The position numbers and the translations under genes are program-made. This document shows, piece by piece, positions 7,061-14,318 of a DNA stretch of 44,093 bases (within the stretch, counting starts at the first letter, position 1; each line of letters begins with the position of its first letter). Under the pieces are notes generated by a model. It was not told where the DNA came from. It saw nothing but the letters and a program-made list of their open reading frames with translations, and did no database searches. Origin of the DNA: DYIB01 sp049320945 (GTDB lineage: Bacteria > Pseudomonadota > Gammaproteobacteria > Burkholderiales > Rhodocyclaceae); assembly GCA_049320945.1 (NCBI GenBank), contig JBMOQT010000318.1:1-44093 (forward strand), written 5' to 3'.

Positions 7061-8147
7061 GCTTCGTGTTTCTTGCCGGGGATTTCAGCTTGCCCCGTCG
7101 GCCACTCAATACGGATTCAGCCTCGTCGAGCTGATGGTCGGCATGGTCATTGCACTGATAGGCATCTTGGTCATGGCCCAAATCTTCGCCCTCAGCGAGG
7201 GGCAAAAGCGAACCACTACCACCGGAACCGACGCCCAGGTGAATGGTCTGCTAGCGTCCTTCATGATCGAAAGGGACCTCAGAATGGCCGGCTACGGAAT
7301 CATGGGTCTCGGATGTGCGACGATAAACGCGTACAACCAGAATAGGTCGCCCCAGAATTTTTCGTTCTCCGGCCTCCCGGTCAGAATCGTGACGGAGGCT
7401 ACCGGAAACGACCGTATCGAGATTAGATACAGCACGTCGGCATACGGAGGAATGCCGGCCACACTGCAGGAACCAATGCCCAACTCCTCCGCTAATATCC
7501 GCGTTAACAATGGCATCGGCTTCCAGCAGGGCAATATGGTCATCATCTCCCAGCCTCCAAATGACTGTGCGATGGTCCAGTTAAGCCAAGACGGCCAACA
7601 GCTGGGCATGGCCAACCTCACTGGCCCTGGTACTCAGTGGGATCTTCAGCATAATCCCGGCGGCATATACATATTCAATCCGTCCGGAGGGCAAAACGTC
7701 ATCTTTCCCGTAGGCGGATATGGTACCGGGGCCAAAGTTACCAATTTCGGCACTATGGCGAACCGAGCGTACTACATCAGCAACAACAAACTGGTGATGG
7801 AGGATCTCAATCAGCCAGTGGGGCCTGGCAATCCGGTTGATCTGGTCAGCGGCATCGTCGGACTGCGGGCTTACTACGGCCTGGATACTAACAGCGACGG
7901 AAATCTCGATTTGCCTTTCGTAAATGCCACCGCCGTTCCTGCAAGCGAGACGGCCATTGTTGCGGTTCGCCTGGCGCTGGTAGCACGTAGCGGCCTGTGG
8001 GAGAGAGATGAAGTCAGTCCTGCGTCGATCACTCTTTGGAACGGAGGGCCGACTTTCGACATTCCGAGCAATGGAGAGGCTAGACACTATCGCTACAAGA
8101 TATATCAAACCACCGTACCGATTCGGAATGCGATATGGAACAACTAA
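7053..8147 (+). CDS. pilW: Type IV pilus minor pilin PilW
   Basis: This is a 364-residue prepilin with cleavage after Gly21 (QYG/FSLVELMVGMVIALIGILVM) and Glu at mature position 5. The length and the large soluble C-terminal domain fit PilW. The segment VDLVSGIVGLRAYYGLDTNSDG followed by LVARSG near the C-terminus is typical of the family. It starts inside pilV and its end overlaps pilX by 13 bases if the first pilX ATG is used. The gene is about 50% G+C, unlike the housekeeping genes around the cluster. Confidence 0.88.
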   Translation: MDKLRVSCRGFQLAPSATQYGFSLVELMVGMVIALIGILVMAQIFALSEGQKRTTTTGTDAQVNGLLASFMIERDLRMAGYGIMGLGCATINAYNQNRSPQNFSFSGLPVRIVTEATGNDRIEIRYSTSAYGGMPATLQEPMPNSSANIRVNNGIGFQQGNMVIISQPPNDCAMVQLSQDGQQLGMANLTGPGTQWDLQHNPGGIYIFNPSGGQNVIFPVGGYGTGAKVTNFGTMANRAYYISNNKLVMEDLNQPVGPGNPVDLVSGIVGLRAYYGLDTNSDGNLDLPFVNATAVPASETAIVAVRLALVARSGLWERDEVSPASITLWNGGPTFDIPSNGEARHYRYKIYQTTVPIRNAIWNN

Positions 8148-8722
8148 GATCAGGAGATATGCAACGGTCGAAACAGGACGGCGTTGTCCTGTTCATCGCC
8201 CTGATCATGCTCGTCGCCATGACGATTGCCGGTGTCGCATTGATCCGCTCAGTCGATACCGCCAATTCGATATCCGGAAACATTTCCTTCAAGCAAGCGA
8301 GCCTGCAGGCATCGGATATCGGGATAGAAGCTGCTTTTGACTTACTTCCGACAATCATTACAACCAGCCTCGACGCCAGCTTTCCTCCAGGTTGCACGAA
8401 CAACTGCCAATACTATCCCACCCGCCAATCCCTGGATACAAAAGCCGCCGTATCTGCGCTGAACTGGAGCACTGTGCCCACCGTTGCAACGAACCTATCT
8501 GGCTATTCGGTGAGATATGTGATCGACAGGTTGTGCAACGGTCCCGCGCCCGTTACCGATTTGGTGGGAAAGTGCATTTCCGAGGCTCCCCTGGGCGGTA
8601 GTAGCAAGAAGGCGGGAGCGCCTCAGTTCTCGGTGGCGACGAAAGTCTACTACCGGGTCACCGTGCGCGTCGAAGGCCCCAAATCTACCGAGAGCTTCGT
8701 TCAGGCAGTACTCAGCTACTAA
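8135..8722 (+). CDS. pilX: Type IV pilus minor pilin PilX
   Basis: This is a 195-residue protein with a PilX N-terminal pattern: Gly16 followed by a hydrophobic helix (VVLFIALIMLVAMTIAGVALI). As in GspK/PilX-type tip pseudopilins, there is no Glu at position 5 of the mature helix (Ile instead). The conserved segment SGNISFKQASLQASDIGIEAAF follows. Two starts are possible: ATG 8135, with GGAA six bases upstream, and ATG 8159, with AGGAG only two bases upstream. The second gives the leader length more common in the family. It is the last member of the overlapping prepilin set; pilY1 follows after 34 bases. Confidence 0.85.
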   Translation: MEQLRSGDMQRSKQDGVVLFIALIMLVAMTIAGVALIRSVDTANSISGNISFKQASLQASDIGIEAAFDLLPTIITTSLDASFPPGCTNNCQYYPTRQSLDTKAAVSALNWSTVPTVATNLSGYSVRYVIDRLCNGPAPVTDLVGKCISEAPLGGSSKKAGAPQFSVATKVYYRVTVRVEGPKSTESFVQAVLSY

Positions 8723-8756
8723 TACCGGCAGCCGACGTTATCGGCAGGAGTCCAGT

Positions 8757-11700
8757 ATGCATATCATGTCCCGCTCCCCCAGGAAATTCCTTGCCCAGTT
8801 CTTGGCTGCAGTACTGATGCTTACGCAAACGGCACAAGTAGTGGCAGCGACCGACATCTCCGATGTTCCAATGGCAGTGAAGAACAGCGTGACACCGAAC
8901 GTCATGTTTACCCTTGACGACTCTGGATCGATGCAGTGGGAAGTAATGCCGGAGGAGCAGATTTCACAGAGTATCTATTATGTATTCCCCGAGAACCAAC
9001 ACTACTATGGCTCGGGATTTTACGACGATGGAGGCACAGCGCGGGTTGGCGGATTCGAGGATGGCAACGTTCACAATTTCATGCGTCGCTCGAGCTATAA
9101 CAACAAGATGTACTATGACCCGGACATCGACTACAAACCCTGGTCAAACTCTGATGGCAGTCTATGGCCGAATGCTGATGTCACCTGCGCATATCATAAT
9201 CCGGCTAATACCGCGAGAGGGTGCCGAAATCTTACCGTTCTCAACGATGGAGATGCCAACACCAGCACTGATTCCTATGGGAAATGGCGTAGAAGAGATG
9301 CTGGCGGCAACTATGCCTGGTTTACTGGGAAATATATCAACGCTATTACCAATACGGCAGGCTTCTGGCCTGCGACCTACTTTATATACAAGCCATCGAA
9401 CGCTGGATGCGATGGTAACGCGACAACCCCCGCCTGCTACACGAAAGTCGAGATTCGGTCTACAACGCCCACCTACACCAGTCCGAGCGGCAAAGTAAGA
9501 ACGTACGCCCAAGAAATCCAGAATTTCGCAAATTGGTATTCCTATTACCGTTCCCGGGTCCTCGCTGCCCGCGCCGGTGTGGGTAGAGCGTTCGCTCAGC
9601 AGGGTTCGGGAATGCGCGTGGGATTCGGGGCAATCAACAAGGGAGCAACAACGATAGACGGCGTCAGCACCAGTACTGTGATCCGCGGAGTCAGGACTTT
9701 CAGTGGCACCGACAGAGATGCTTTCTTTACTGAGCTATACGGACACACTATTCCAGAACAAGGAACCCCCCTGCGCCGTGCTTTGGACGACGTCGGCAAG
9801 TACTTCAAGAGAACCGACGACAAGGGTCCCTGGGGTGAGAACCCTGGAGCAGGAGGTGGAACCCAATTCGCATGCCGCCAGAATTATCACATTATAATGA
9901 CGGATGGTTATTGGAATGGCGATGGAGCCTCAACCGCTGGCGCCCAGCAGAATGTCGATAATACGGCAGGCACAAATATCACTGGCCCCGATAATCAGAG
10001 TTATACGTATACACCGGGCAACCCTTACTCGGACCAATACTCCAATACTCTTGCCGATGTCGCGATGTACTATTGGGTGAACGACCTGCGTACTGACCTT
10101 GAGAACAAAGTCCCTACCAACGGAAAGGATCCGGCGTTCTGGCAGCACATGGTCAACTTCACCGTTGGTCTTGGAGTGCTTGGGACTATCTCAAAGGCGG
10201 CGATAGATTCAGCCTTTACGCCATCTCCGCAAACCATAACTTGGCCCGATCCAACTTCCAGCGACGCCGCGAAGATTGACGATCTCGCCCATGCAGCAGT
10301 AAACAGTAGGGGTGGGTTCTTCAGTGCTAGCGATCCCGATGCATTTGCGAAAGCGTTGTCAGACGCATTGAACGACATCGTCAGCAGGAACGGCGCAGCC
10401 GCTGCAGTAGCTGTGGCCAACGCAAACGTCACATCGGGGGATAACGCCTCGTATGCCTCCAGCTATAACTCCGGTACATGGACTGGCGACCTTAATGCGT
10501 TTCCGATCGACTTGAGCACCGGACAGCCGATTGAGACGACGCCTCTCTGGACTGCCGGATCGGCACAGACTCAGCTCGACACGCGCACGCCATCGTCGCG
10601 ATTTATCGTAACGCATACCGGGAGCGGCGGCAATGGTCAAGGGATCCAGTTTCAACCGACTACGGCAAGCACTTCCACAAAGTTATCGTCAAGCCAGCAA
10701 AATCTGTTGAATACTCCAGTTTCACCGCCGGGCACATCCGACGGAGCGGCCGTCCTCGCATACTTGCGTGGTGACAGAACTGGCGAAGGCACGAGTTATC
10801 GTACCCGGGCGCATCTGCTTGGGGACATCATTAACGCCGAACCCGTCATTGTTCGTGAACCGATGCTCAACTATGGCGACAGCGGTTACGCGACGTATAA
10901 AACAGCCAAGGCGTCGCGCACCAAGATGGTTTATCAGGGGGCAAACGACGGCATGCTTCACGCCTTTAACGCATCCACCGGAGCCGAAGTTTGGGCGTAC
11001 ATCCCCAGTTTCTTGCACGGTACATTGAACAATCTGAGCCGCAAGAGCGGCTTCACGCATTTGTTCTATGTGGACGGTACCCCTGTTAGCGGAGACGTCG
11101 ACTTCAAGAATACGGATGGTGCCACCGGAGGGGGCACCGATTGGCGAACCGTTCTGGTGGGGGGACTCGGAAAGGGAGGTCGGGGATACTACGCGTTGGA
11201 CGTGACTGAGCCGATACCTGCCGATGAAGCGGCAGCGGCCGCCAAGGTTCTCTGGGAATTCCCGAATGCTAGCACGGCAGCTGCGGACAAGAAGAACGTG
11301 GGCTATACGTTCGGCAAGCCAATAATCGTAAAGACAAAGGCCAAAGGATGGGTAGTACTCGCCAGCTCCGGATATAACAATGGAAGTGATACCGGCGGAG
11401 ACGGTCAGGGACGTCTTTTCGTCCTCAATGCAAAGACGGGAGAACTAATAACGTCCATCTCGACGGGGGTGGGGACCTCCGCTGACCCAAGTGGTTTGGC
11501 GCAAATCTCCGCCTATGTCGAAAACGGCGATGTGGATGCCGAGGTGCAATACGTTTACGGCGGCGATCTACAGGGTAACGTGTGGAGGTTCGATCTATCC
11601 AGCAACAACAGCAACCAATGGAACGTGAAGAAATTGGCTACGCTGGTTGATGCCAGCGGCGTCTCACAGCCCGTCACAACCGCTCCGGAGCTCGCCAAGA

Positions 11701-12326
11701 TCAATGATGGCGGTACGTTCCGGCGGTTGGTTTATGTGGGGACGGGGCAATATCTCGGTGGTAGCGACGTACCCGGCACCACAGGCGCCAATGCTCACGC
11801 TTCGCAGACTCAGACGATGTATGGTTTGGTGGATGATCAAAGCAGTTCCCCGACCATTTTCCCGCTGCGGACGAATCTGCAACAACAAACGTTCACTTCG
11901 TTCTCGGCCGGAGGAACAGGTACGCTATCGTCCAACACGGTTGATTACAGCAGCAAGCGCGGTTGGTATCTGGATCTTCCCCTTTCGGGAGCGCGCATAT
12001 CCACCGATCCGGCTGTGGCACTGGGAACCCTTGTAACCGCAGTGAACGTGCCCAATTCCGATCCCTGCGTCCCGGGCGGGAGTAGTTATGCGCTATTCTT
12101 GGATTACAAGACTGGGGGTTTTGTTACAGACGGCGGTTTGAACTATTCCATGTCCTTCCTCGGCAATGCTCTGTCTAGCCGGCCGGTGCTGGTTAAGTTG
12201 CCGGACGGGAAGGTTGTTGCGATATTCAGGAAGTCGAACGCCACTACAGAAACCTCGCCGGTTCCGACGAAATCTGGAGGAACAGGGTTGAAACGCGTAT
12301 CGTGGAGGGAACTACCCGACGAGTGA
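8757..12326 (+). CDS. pilY1: PilY1, type IV pilus tip adhesin / assembly protein
   Basis: PilY1 is a large secreted protein that sits at the pilus tip, acts in surface sensing and adhesion, and regulates extension and retraction. The protein has 1189 residues. A Sec signal peptide covers about residues 1-31. A von Willebrand A-type region follows, with the metal site DDSGS (54-58). The C-terminal half carries the PilY1 beta-propeller signatures, such as KMVYQGANDGMLHAF and, near residues 920-945, VYGGDLQGNVWRFDL. The usual calcium loop just before it is degenerate here (GDVDAE). AGGAG lies six bases before the ATG. The gene ends with a double stop TGATAA and faces ispH across a hairpin. G+C is low compared with the chromosome around it. 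Confidence 0.92.
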   Translation: MHIMSRSPRKFLAQFLAAVLMLTQTAQVVAATDISDVPMAVKNSVTPNVMFTLDDSGSMQWEVMPEEQISQSIYYVFPENQHYYGSGFYDDGGTARVGGFEDGNVHNFMRRSSYNNKMYYDPDIDYKPWSNSDGSLWPNADVTCAYHNPANTARGCRNLTVLNDGDANTSTDSYGKWRRRDAGGNYAWFTGKYINAITNTAGFWPATYFIYKPSNAGCDGNATTPACYTKVEIRSTTPTYTSPSGKVRTYAQEIQNFANWYSYYRSRVLAARAGVGRAFAQQGSGMRVGFGAINKGATTIDGVSTSTVIRGVRTFSGTDRDAFFTELYGHTIPEQGTPLRRALDDVGKYFKRTDDKGPWGENPGAGGGTQFACRQNYHIIMTDGYWNGDGASTAGAQQNVDNTAGTNITGPDNQSYTYTPGNPYSDQYSNTLADVAMYYWVNDLRTDLENKVPTNGKDPAFWQHMVNFTVGLGVLGTISKAAIDSAFTPSPQTITWPDPTSSDAAKIDDLAHAAVNSRGGFFSASDPDAFAKALSDALNDIVSRNGAAAAVAVANANVTSGDNASYASSYNSGTWTGDLNAFPIDLSTGQPIETTPLWTAGSAQTQLDTRTPSSRFIVTHTGSGGNGQGIQFQPTTASTSTKLSSSQQNLLNTPVSPPGTSDGAAVLAYLRGDRTGEGTSYRTRAHLLGDIINAEPVIVREPMLNYGDSGYATYKTAKASRTKMVYQGANDGMLHAFNASTGAEVWAYIPSFLHGTLNNLSRKSGFTHLFYVDGTPVSGDVDFKNTDGATGGGTDWRTVLVGGLGKGGRGYYALDVTEPIPADEAAAAAKVLWEFPNASTAAADKKNVGYTFGKPIIVKTKAKGWVVLASSGYNNGSDTGGDGQGRLFVLNAKTGELITSISTGVGTSADPSGLAQISAYVENGDVDAEVQYVYGGDLQGNVWRFDLSSNNSNQWNVKKLATLVDASGVSQPVTTAPELAKINDGGTFRRLVYVGTGQYLGGSDVPGTTGANAHASQTQTMYGLVDDQSSSPTIFPLRTNLQQQTFTSFSAGGTGTLSSNTVDYSSKRGWYLDLPLSGARISTDPAVALGTLVTAVNVPNSDPCVPGGSSYALFLDYKTGGFVTDGGLNYSMSFLGNALSSRPVLVKLPDGKVVAIFRKSNATTETSPVPTKSGGTGLKRVSWRELPDE

Positions 12327-12331
12327 TAATC

Positions 12332-12367
12332 TAGCCCGCCCCCACCTTCCGGGGTGGGGACGGGCTA
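12332..12367. terminator. Hairpin between convergent pilY1 and ispH
   Basis: The 36 bases form two 7-bp helices, TAGCCCG/CGGGCTA outside and CCCCACC/GGTGGGG inside, separated by a single mismatch, around the loop TTCCGG. The hairpin lies five bases after the pilY1 stop and about 37 bases beyond the ispH stop, so it can serve both directions. There is no clear T tract on either side, so whether it works as an intrinsic terminator is inferred from position. Confidence 0.55.
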
Positions 12368-12404
12368 AGCGTGATCAAGCGCTCCGCAACTTCGAACAAC
12401 CTAC

Positions 12405-13343
12405 TTATTGCCCGGTGACGGGTGTCAGAAGCTCCCGTGGAATCGGGAAAACAACTGCCTCCGTTACGCCTTCAAGCTGAAGCACCTTTGTAGCGCCTAA
12501 GGCTTTCAAACGCCTCAGGACGGCTTCTACTAAGACCTCCGGAGCTGACGCACCCGCCGTGACCCCTACACAGTTTTTCCCCACTATCCAATCGGAATCG
12601 ATTTGTTCAGCATTATCGACAAGGTAGGCTTGGGCGCCACGGTTCTTTGCGACCTCCCTTAATCGATTTGAGTTCGAGCTGTTGCGCGATCCTACAACGA
12701 TCACGACATCGCAGCGCTCAGCCAGCAACTTGGCAGCGTCTTGTCGATTCTGTGTCGCATAGCATATATCGTCTTTCTTAGGACCGACAATTGCAGGAAA
12801 TCGCCGGCGCAAGGCTGCCACGATCATCGCTGCGTCATCAACGGAAAGAGTCGTTTGGGTTACATAGGCGAGCCGGCTTTCATCTTTGACGATCAAAGAC
12901 GATACGTCTTCGGCTGACTCCACCAGATACATCCCATCTTGCACCTGCCCCATCGTCCCCTCGACTTCCGGGTGTCCCCGATGTCCGATCATGATCACTT
13001 CCCGCCCCTGCTCCCGCATGCGGGCCACTTCCACGTGGACCTTGGTGACCAACGGGCAAGTAGCATCGAACACCCGCAGGCCGCGAGCCTCCGCTTCCTG
13101 GCGTACCGCCTGCGACACGCCGTGGGCACTGAAGATGACCGTGGCCCCCTGAGGTACTTCGGACAGCTCCTCGACGAAAATGGCTCCCTTGGCACGCAGG
13201 TCATCCACCACGAACTTGTTATGCACCACCTCGTGGCGCACGTAGATGGGTGCGCCGTAAAGCGCGAGCGCCCGCTCGACAATCTCGATGGCACGCTCGA
13301 CGCCAGCGCAGAAGCCGCGGGGGTTGGCGAGGATGACTTCCAT
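12405..13343 (-). CDS. ispH: 4-hydroxy-3-methylbut-2-enyl diphosphate reductase IspH
   Basis: IspH makes IPP and DMAPP in the last step of the MEP pathway. The 312-residue protein keeps the three iron-sulfur cysteines (Cys12, Cys96, Cys194), the substrate-binding histidines (His41, His74, His124) and the catalytic Glu126 in HPEVEGT. It is the last gene of ribF-ileS-lspA-fkpB-ispH and converges with pilY1. Base composition changes sharply near 12950: the first 130 codons are GC-rich like the operon, and the last 180 codons are much closer to the pilus genes. The reading frame is intact through the change, so the gene is probably functional. Confidence 0.95.
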   Translation of the reverse strand: MEVILANPRGFCAGVERAIEIVERALALYGAPIYVRHEVVHNKFVVDDLRAKGAIFVEELSEVPQGATVIFSAHGVSQAVRQEAEARGLRVFDATCPLVTKVHVEVARMREQGREVIMIGHRGHPEVEGTMGQVQDGMYLVESAEDVSSLIVKDESRLAYVTQTTLSVDDAAMIVAALRRRFPAIVGPKKDDICYATQNRQDAAKLLAERCDVVIVVGSRNSSNSNRLREVAKNRGAQAYLVDNAEQIDSDWIVGKNCVGVTAGASAPEVLVEAVLRRLKALGATKVLQLEGVTEAVVFPIPRELLTPVTGQ

Positions 13344-13357
13344 TGGGGCTGCTCCGT

Positions 13358-13789
13358 CTATAGTATGCCGATCACTTCCACTTCGAAGCGGATGGCCTTG
13401 CCGGCCAGGGGGTGGTTGAAATCGACCAGGGCCGTTTCTTCGTCCAGTTCGCGCACGAAGCCGGTGTAGGCGGCGCCGTTGGGCGCCTTGAATTCGATCA
13501 GCGCCAATTCCTTCAGTTCCTCCCCATTGGGGAGATTCTTGCGCGGCATGCGCTGCATCAGCTGCGGGTTGTGGGCGCCGAAAGCCTGTTCCGGCTCCAG
13601 CAGGAAGACGCAGCGCTCGCCCAGGGGGGCCTCTGTCAGGCAGCGCTCCAGGGTGGGGACGAGCTCGCCGCTACCAAGCTGCAGGGTGGCGGGGCTGGCG
13701 CCGAAGGTGCTGATGATCTCGGTCTCGTCGTTGAGGGCGATGCGATAGTGCAGGGTGACGAGGCTGTTCGGTTGTACCGTCTGGGGCAT
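13358..13789 (-). CDS. fkpB: FKBP-type peptidyl-prolyl isomerase (FkpB/SlpA-like)
   Basis: This is a small FKBP-type prolyl isomerase of 143 residues with the order typical of the SlyD/SlpA branch: an N-terminal FKBP half, the insert-in-flap region near GERCVFLLEPEQAFGAHNPQL, and the C-terminal motif VDFNHPLAGKAIRFEVEVIGI. The ATG at 13789 is chosen because GGAAG lies five bases before it. No metal-binding His/Cys tail is present, unlike SlyD. It sits between lspA and ispH in the conserved ileS-lspA-fkpB-ispH order, 15 bases before ispH. Confidence 0.88.
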   Translation of the reverse strand: MPQTVQPNSLVTLHYRIALNDETEIISTFGASPATLQLGSGELVPTLERCLTEAPLGERCVFLLEPEQAFGAHNPQLMQRMPRKNLPNGEELKELALIEFKAPNGAAYTGFVRELDEETALVDFNHPLAGKAIRFEVEVIGIL

Positions 13790-13812
13790 GATTGCTTCCG
13801 AAGTCTTCGCGG

Positions 13813-14316
13813 CTAACGACGCTCGGCGGCCCCAGTCCTGCCAGCGGATGAACGCGAGCCGAACTGGTCCCACAGCAGGAGCACGACGCCGACAGTGATG
13901 GCGGAATCGGCCACGTTGAAGGCGGGCCAGTAGTAGCCGCCGACGTGCCATTGAATGAAGTCGATCACCGCTCCGAATACCACCCGGTCGATGACATTAC
14001 CCAGGGCACCGCCCAGGATCAGGGACGCCGCCAAGGGAATCCATAATTCGCGTGCATGGCGGCGGATGAGGGCCACCAGCCATGCCGACACCGCGAGGGC
14101 CAGCGCCACGAAGAACCAGCGCTGCCAGCCCGACTGGTCGCTAAGGAAACTGAACGCCGCACCCGGGTTGTAGACCAGCACCAGGTTGAAGAACGATGTC
14201 ACCACCACGGTCTCGCCGAACCGGAGTACCTGGGTGATCCAGAACTTCGTCGCCTGGTCGAGCGCCACGATCAGGGCGGCGAGCCCCAGCCACCATGCGA
14301 TCTTTGCCACCGGCAT
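13813..14316 (-). CDS. lspA: Lipoprotein signal peptidase II, LspA
   Basis: LspA removes the signal peptide of diacylglyceryl-modified prolipoproteins in the inner membrane. The 167-residue protein has four predicted membrane helices and the family motifs in order: ALDQATKFW (Asp20), YNPGAAFSF, GGALGNVIDR, VIDFI (Asp119) and FNVADSAI (Asp137). The last two aspartates match the catalytic pair. The start at 14316 lies two bases after the ileS stop, so the genes are tightly linked. The C-terminal tail after the last helix is short and basic. Confidence 0.94.
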   Translation of the reverse strand: MPVAKIAWWLGLAALIVALDQATKFWITQVLRFGETVVVTSFFNLVLVYNPGAAFSFLSDQSGWQRWFFVALALAVSAWLVALIRRHARELWIPLAASLILGGALGNVIDRVVFGAVIDFIQWHVGGYYWPAFNVADSAITVGVVLLLWDQFGSRSSAGRTGAAERR

Positions 14317-14318
14317 TC

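Larger units (their letters stand above)
5536..12950. other. Low-G+C tract covering the pilus operon and the 3' part of ispH
   Basis: Lines counted by eye inside the pilus genes give about 48% G+C (5881-5940 and 6361-6420), against 72% in a line of the thiolase gene. The low composition does not end with pilY1. Five 60-base lines counted within 12421-12960, inside ispH, average about 54%, while 12961-13140 averages about 66%. The right-hand edge is therefore inside ispH, near codon 130. The left-hand edge lies between tRNA-Thr and pilE and is less sharp. This looks like a replaced allele rather than an inserted island, because no integrase or repeats are present. Confidence 0.6.
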
